This document shows, piece by piece, positions 62,220 to 64,000 of a stretch of DNA of 64,000 bases (position 1 is the stretch's first letter; the number at the start of each line of letters is the position of its first letter). Position numbers and translations under genes: made by a program. The notes below the pieces were generated by a model that saw only the letters and a program-made list of their open reading frames with translations, did not search any database and was not told the origin of the DNA. The stretch is from NCBI RefSeq assembly GCF_018127785.1, contig NZ_CP072389.1, positions 620,001 through 684,000 on the forward strand, in the 5' to 3' direction. The DNA is from Prevotella scopos JCM 17725. GTDB lineage: Bacteria; Bacteroidota; Bacteroidia; Bacteroidales; Bacteroidaceae.

Positions 62220-63575
62220 TTACTTTCTATACTCTGGCCTTAATTCTACCTTTGGCACCTTCATAGTATCACCTGCCTGCATCGTTTTGCGGCCATTGAG
62301 AACTTGGAAATAACCAACCATATCGGCTCCGAGTGTCTTACGACTATACTTCTCCATCGTCTGACCTTTCTTCAACACAACAACACGTTCTACACCAATG
62401 ATATTGTAAGCACCATAACGAATACGTGGATCATGATTTAATGCTGCAAAAGAATCAACTTTTGCCACCTCTTCCTTTTCAGAATCCTTATGACTTGCTG
62501 ATGCCGTTTTTGTTGTGTCTGCAGAGATCGTCTTGGTTCCAACTGAAGAATTATCATCAGTAGCATTCGCCTGTATAGCAACTTCTTTTGAATTCTTCTG
62601 AGATTTAGTACTACCCATTCGCAACCAAAGAAAGACGCCAAGACATACTATTACTATAAATGCAATTAGAGCAACCTTCTTCAGCATACCATTTTCAGAA
62701 CCATCAACATCATTATCTTCATCAGTAGGAGAAATACAAAGCTCTGAAGCTTTTGGTCGTTCAGTATCTTCTATGAAATCTTCTTTTATTGGCGTCACCT
62801 TTTCTTCAGGAACCACAGCAATTGTATCTGCTACTTCTTCAGGTTTAATATCGCACTCTACGACTCCATCTTCTTCCTTTTTAGATTGACCTTGCAACTT
62901 CTCTTCAACATTATTTGTTATAGAAGATTCCACTAGTGATTCTGAATTCACCTGTTTCTCTGTAGAAGATAGCGATTCTGTATCATCAATAGACTGGTTG
63001 TTTCGCTCAGGATTCTTTTCAATCTCAACAACGGGTTCTTCTTTTACAGAGATGATTTCAGCCTTATCTTCCTTCTCAGTTATAGTTTCTTTTTTCTGTA
63101 CTTCAGAGATTTCAACCCTAATTTTATCTTTCTTGCCAAGCACATTTTGTTCTTTATCAGAACTAATGACAGTAGAAAGCTCATTGACTTCCGTTATCTT
63201 AACTTCATCAGAAATTTCTTCGGCAGGAACACGCTCTAACTCCTCCGTATCAACACCATCATTGATAACAACTGTTTCGAACTGAGAGAAAGGCTTATTT
63301 ACAAGTTCTTTCATCACGATATCAGGAGTAAAACTTATTTTGTCATGCCCTTCTATTAGCACACGCTCACCCGTATTAACATTAACGCTCTCACGAGGCT
63401 TAACTGCTTGAACCTTAAAAGTTCCCAGTCCTTTAATCTTTACTTGATTACCACTTTTAAGTTCAGAGCTTATTATATTGAAAATGGCATCAACAAAAGC
63501 TGTCGCTTCTGCAGCAGAGAGATTGTATTGCTTAGCTAACGCATTTGTTATCTGTTGTATTATTGTCTTAGCCAT
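62220..63575 (-). CDS. Membrane-spanning HU-domain protein with C-terminal LysM-like domain
   Basis: 451 residues. Residues 1-92 are an HU/IHF fold (MAKTIIQQITNALAKQYNLS, VKIKGLGTFKVQAVKPRESV, FTPDIVMKELVN). A Glu/Lys/Ser-rich, probably disordered stretch (about 95-290) leads to one transmembrane helix (VALIAFIVIVCLGVFLWL, about 299-316). The outer part ends in a LysM-like domain (VVVLKKGQTMEKYSRKTLGA, VGYFQVLNGRKTMQAGDTMK, about 400-447). With the HU end inside and the LysM end in the periplasm, it could link chromosome and peptidoglycan; topology and DNA binding are inferred. The start overlaps the upstream HU gene by 8 bases with GGAGGACAAGAAA before the ATG. Confidence 0.85.
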   Translation of the reverse strand: MAKTIIQQITNALAKQYNLSAAEATAFVDAIFNIISSELKSGNQVKIKGLGTFKVQAVKPRESVNVNTGERVLIEGHDKISFTPDIVMKELVNKPFSQFETVVINDGVDTEELERVPAEEISDEVKITEVNELSTVISSDKEQNVLGKKDKIRVEISEVQKKETITEKEDKAEIISVKEEPVVEIEKNPERNNQSIDDTESLSSTEKQVNSESLVESSITNNVEEKLQGQSKKEEDGVVECDIKPEEVADTIAVVPEEKVTPIKEDFIEDTERPKASELCISPTDEDNDVDGSENGMLKKVALIAFIVIVCLGVFLWLRMGSTKSQKNSKEVAIQANATDDNSSVGTKTISADTTKTASASHKDSEKEEVAKVDSFAALNHDPRIRYGAYNIIGVERVVVLKKGQTMEKYSRKTLGADMVGYFQVLNGRKTMQAGDTMKVPKVELRPEYRK

Positions 63576-63861
63576 TTTCTTGTCCTCCCTTTCTTACGTG
63601 TCCTTTAATTGTCGCAGCTGGTTTGAAATTAAGAACTAACTTTGGAGGAACCAGCATACGCAAACCTGTTGAAGGATTAACCATCACACGCTCCATACGT
63701 TTCTTCACTTCAAACGTCCCAAAACCAACAACAGGAACAGGGTCGCCTGCTTCAAAGGATTTACCCATCAAGTCAATAACGGTTTTAACCATCTTCTGAC
63801 TTTCATCCTGTGTATATCCAGTTTTTACTGCTAATGCTGCAATGAATTCCTTATTATTCAT
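63568..63861 (-). CDS. HU/IHF-family DNA-binding protein (second)
   Basis: 97 residues. It starts MNNKEFIAALAVKTGYTQDE and has PVPVVGFGTFEVKKRMERVM, the NPSTG arm tip of IHF/HU proteins and LNFKPAATIKGHVRK. The ATG is preceded by AAAGGAGAGAACAGA, one of the few clear Shine-Dalgarno sequences in this window. It is coupled to the membrane HU gene downstream, so the two may form mixed dimers; that is inference. Confidence 0.92.
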   Translation of the reverse strand: MNNKEFIAALAVKTGYTQDESQKMVKTVIDLMGKSFEAGDPVPVVGFGTFEVKKRMERVMVNPSTGLRMLVPPKLVLNFKPAATIKGHVRKGGQENG

Positions 63862-63953
63862 TCTGTTCTCTCCTTTTATTCAAAAATTCAGAATCTATAA
63901 TCAAATTAATTCTAAGTTTTAATTTATAATTCAATATTATGAACTACAAACTA

Positions 63954-64000
63954 TCACTTAACAACCTCACCAAAAAGATCAAATTCATCGGAGTCTGTGA
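63954..64000 (-). CDS. C-terminal end of a RimO-like methylthiotransferase, cut by window
   Basis: Only the last 15 codons are inside the window; they read TDSDEFDLFGEVVK and stop. A TRAM-domain ending with DEFDL(F/Y)GE is typical of RimO, which methylthiolates ribosomal protein S12, and in Bacteroides I recall rimO close to HU genes. Too short for certainty. The 92 bases between it and the HU gene are AT-rich with a weak AATTC-type repeat. Confidence 0.5.
   Translation of the reverse strand, partial: TDSDEFDLFGEVVK

Noticed and set aside
1..64000. tRNA, rRNA, tmRNA or riboswitch genes
   Set aside because: No cloverleaf, TTCGA-type T-loop with CCA end, rRNA core or known riboswitch motif was seen on either strand by eye; a covariance-model scan would be decisive.

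Overview
The window reads as a Bacteroidales chromosome, most likely an oral-type Prevotella. Signs of this are TAnnTTTG (Bacteroidetes -7) promoters, A-rich or absent Shine-Dalgarno sequences, a full Bat (aerotolerance) cluster with MoxR, a lipoprotein-type TamA next to a giant TamB, a PorE-like lipoprotein of the type IX secretion system, serC-serA-DUF1015, an HU/29-residue mS38-like protein/RNase G cluster and several TonB/SusC-style outer-membrane proteins. No rRNA, tRNA, CRISPR array or prophage was seen. The species call is inference.

Layout. 1-1.07 kb: 3' part of a TrpB2-type PLP enzyme. 1.4-4.8 kb: type II pantothenate kinase (-), then HU, a tiny basic ribosomal-type protein, a strong hairpin and RNase G (+). 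4.9-7.4 kb (-): Y-family polymerase with a YolD-like partner, and a small lipoprotein. 7.6-10.1 kb (+): lepA and a Crp/Fnr regulator. 10.2-12.2 kb (-): an exported protein ending in a TonB plug domain with no barrel. 13.3-21.2 kb (+): mutS2, PorE-like lipoprotein, RsmF-like rRNA methyltransferase, thyA, folA. 21.8-29.4 kb (-): TamL and TamB. 30-35 kb (-): serC, serA, DUF1015, YigZ, and a HARE-HTH/uracil-DNA-glycosylase fusion. 35.2-42.9 kb (-): gyrA, three paralogous exported TPR proteins and a DbpA-like helicase with a DEFD box. 43-45.8 kb (-): outer-membrane barrel protein. 45.9-47.8 kb: a dead IS4-type insertion sequence. 47.8-53.7 kb (-): small exported protein, nadE, DUF2027-Smr, queA, PAP2 phosphatase. 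53.8-62.0 kb (-): moxR-DUF58-(BatI-like)-batA-batB-batC-batDE, with BatD and BatE fused. 62.2-64 kb (-): a membrane-spanning HU protein with a C-terminal LysM-like domain, a second HU gene translationally coupled upstream, and the last codons of a RimO-like gene.

The most striking mobile feature is a 269-284 bp non-coding element present four times (1150, 12498, 21341, 46863). It has ~20 bp terminal inverted repeats, 8-bp target duplications (three perfect), a row of ~22-bp units that are each a small palindrome, and a self-complementary right end. It is a MITE-like family. One copy sits inside the IS4-type transposase gene, and removing it with one target copy restores the reading frame exactly. 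A second, shorter dispersed repeat (12.80 kb and 29.81 kb) and a GTTGAC-type short repeat that follows the stop codons of both mutS2 and gyrA add to a repeat-rich intergenic landscape.

The most interesting protein-level observations are the HU-TM-LysM protein (a possible link between nucleoid and peptidoglycan), the HARE-HTH/DNA glycosylase fusion, the BatD-BatE fusion and the three-gene TPR family downstream of gyrA. All family calls rest on reading motifs by eye; no database search was run.
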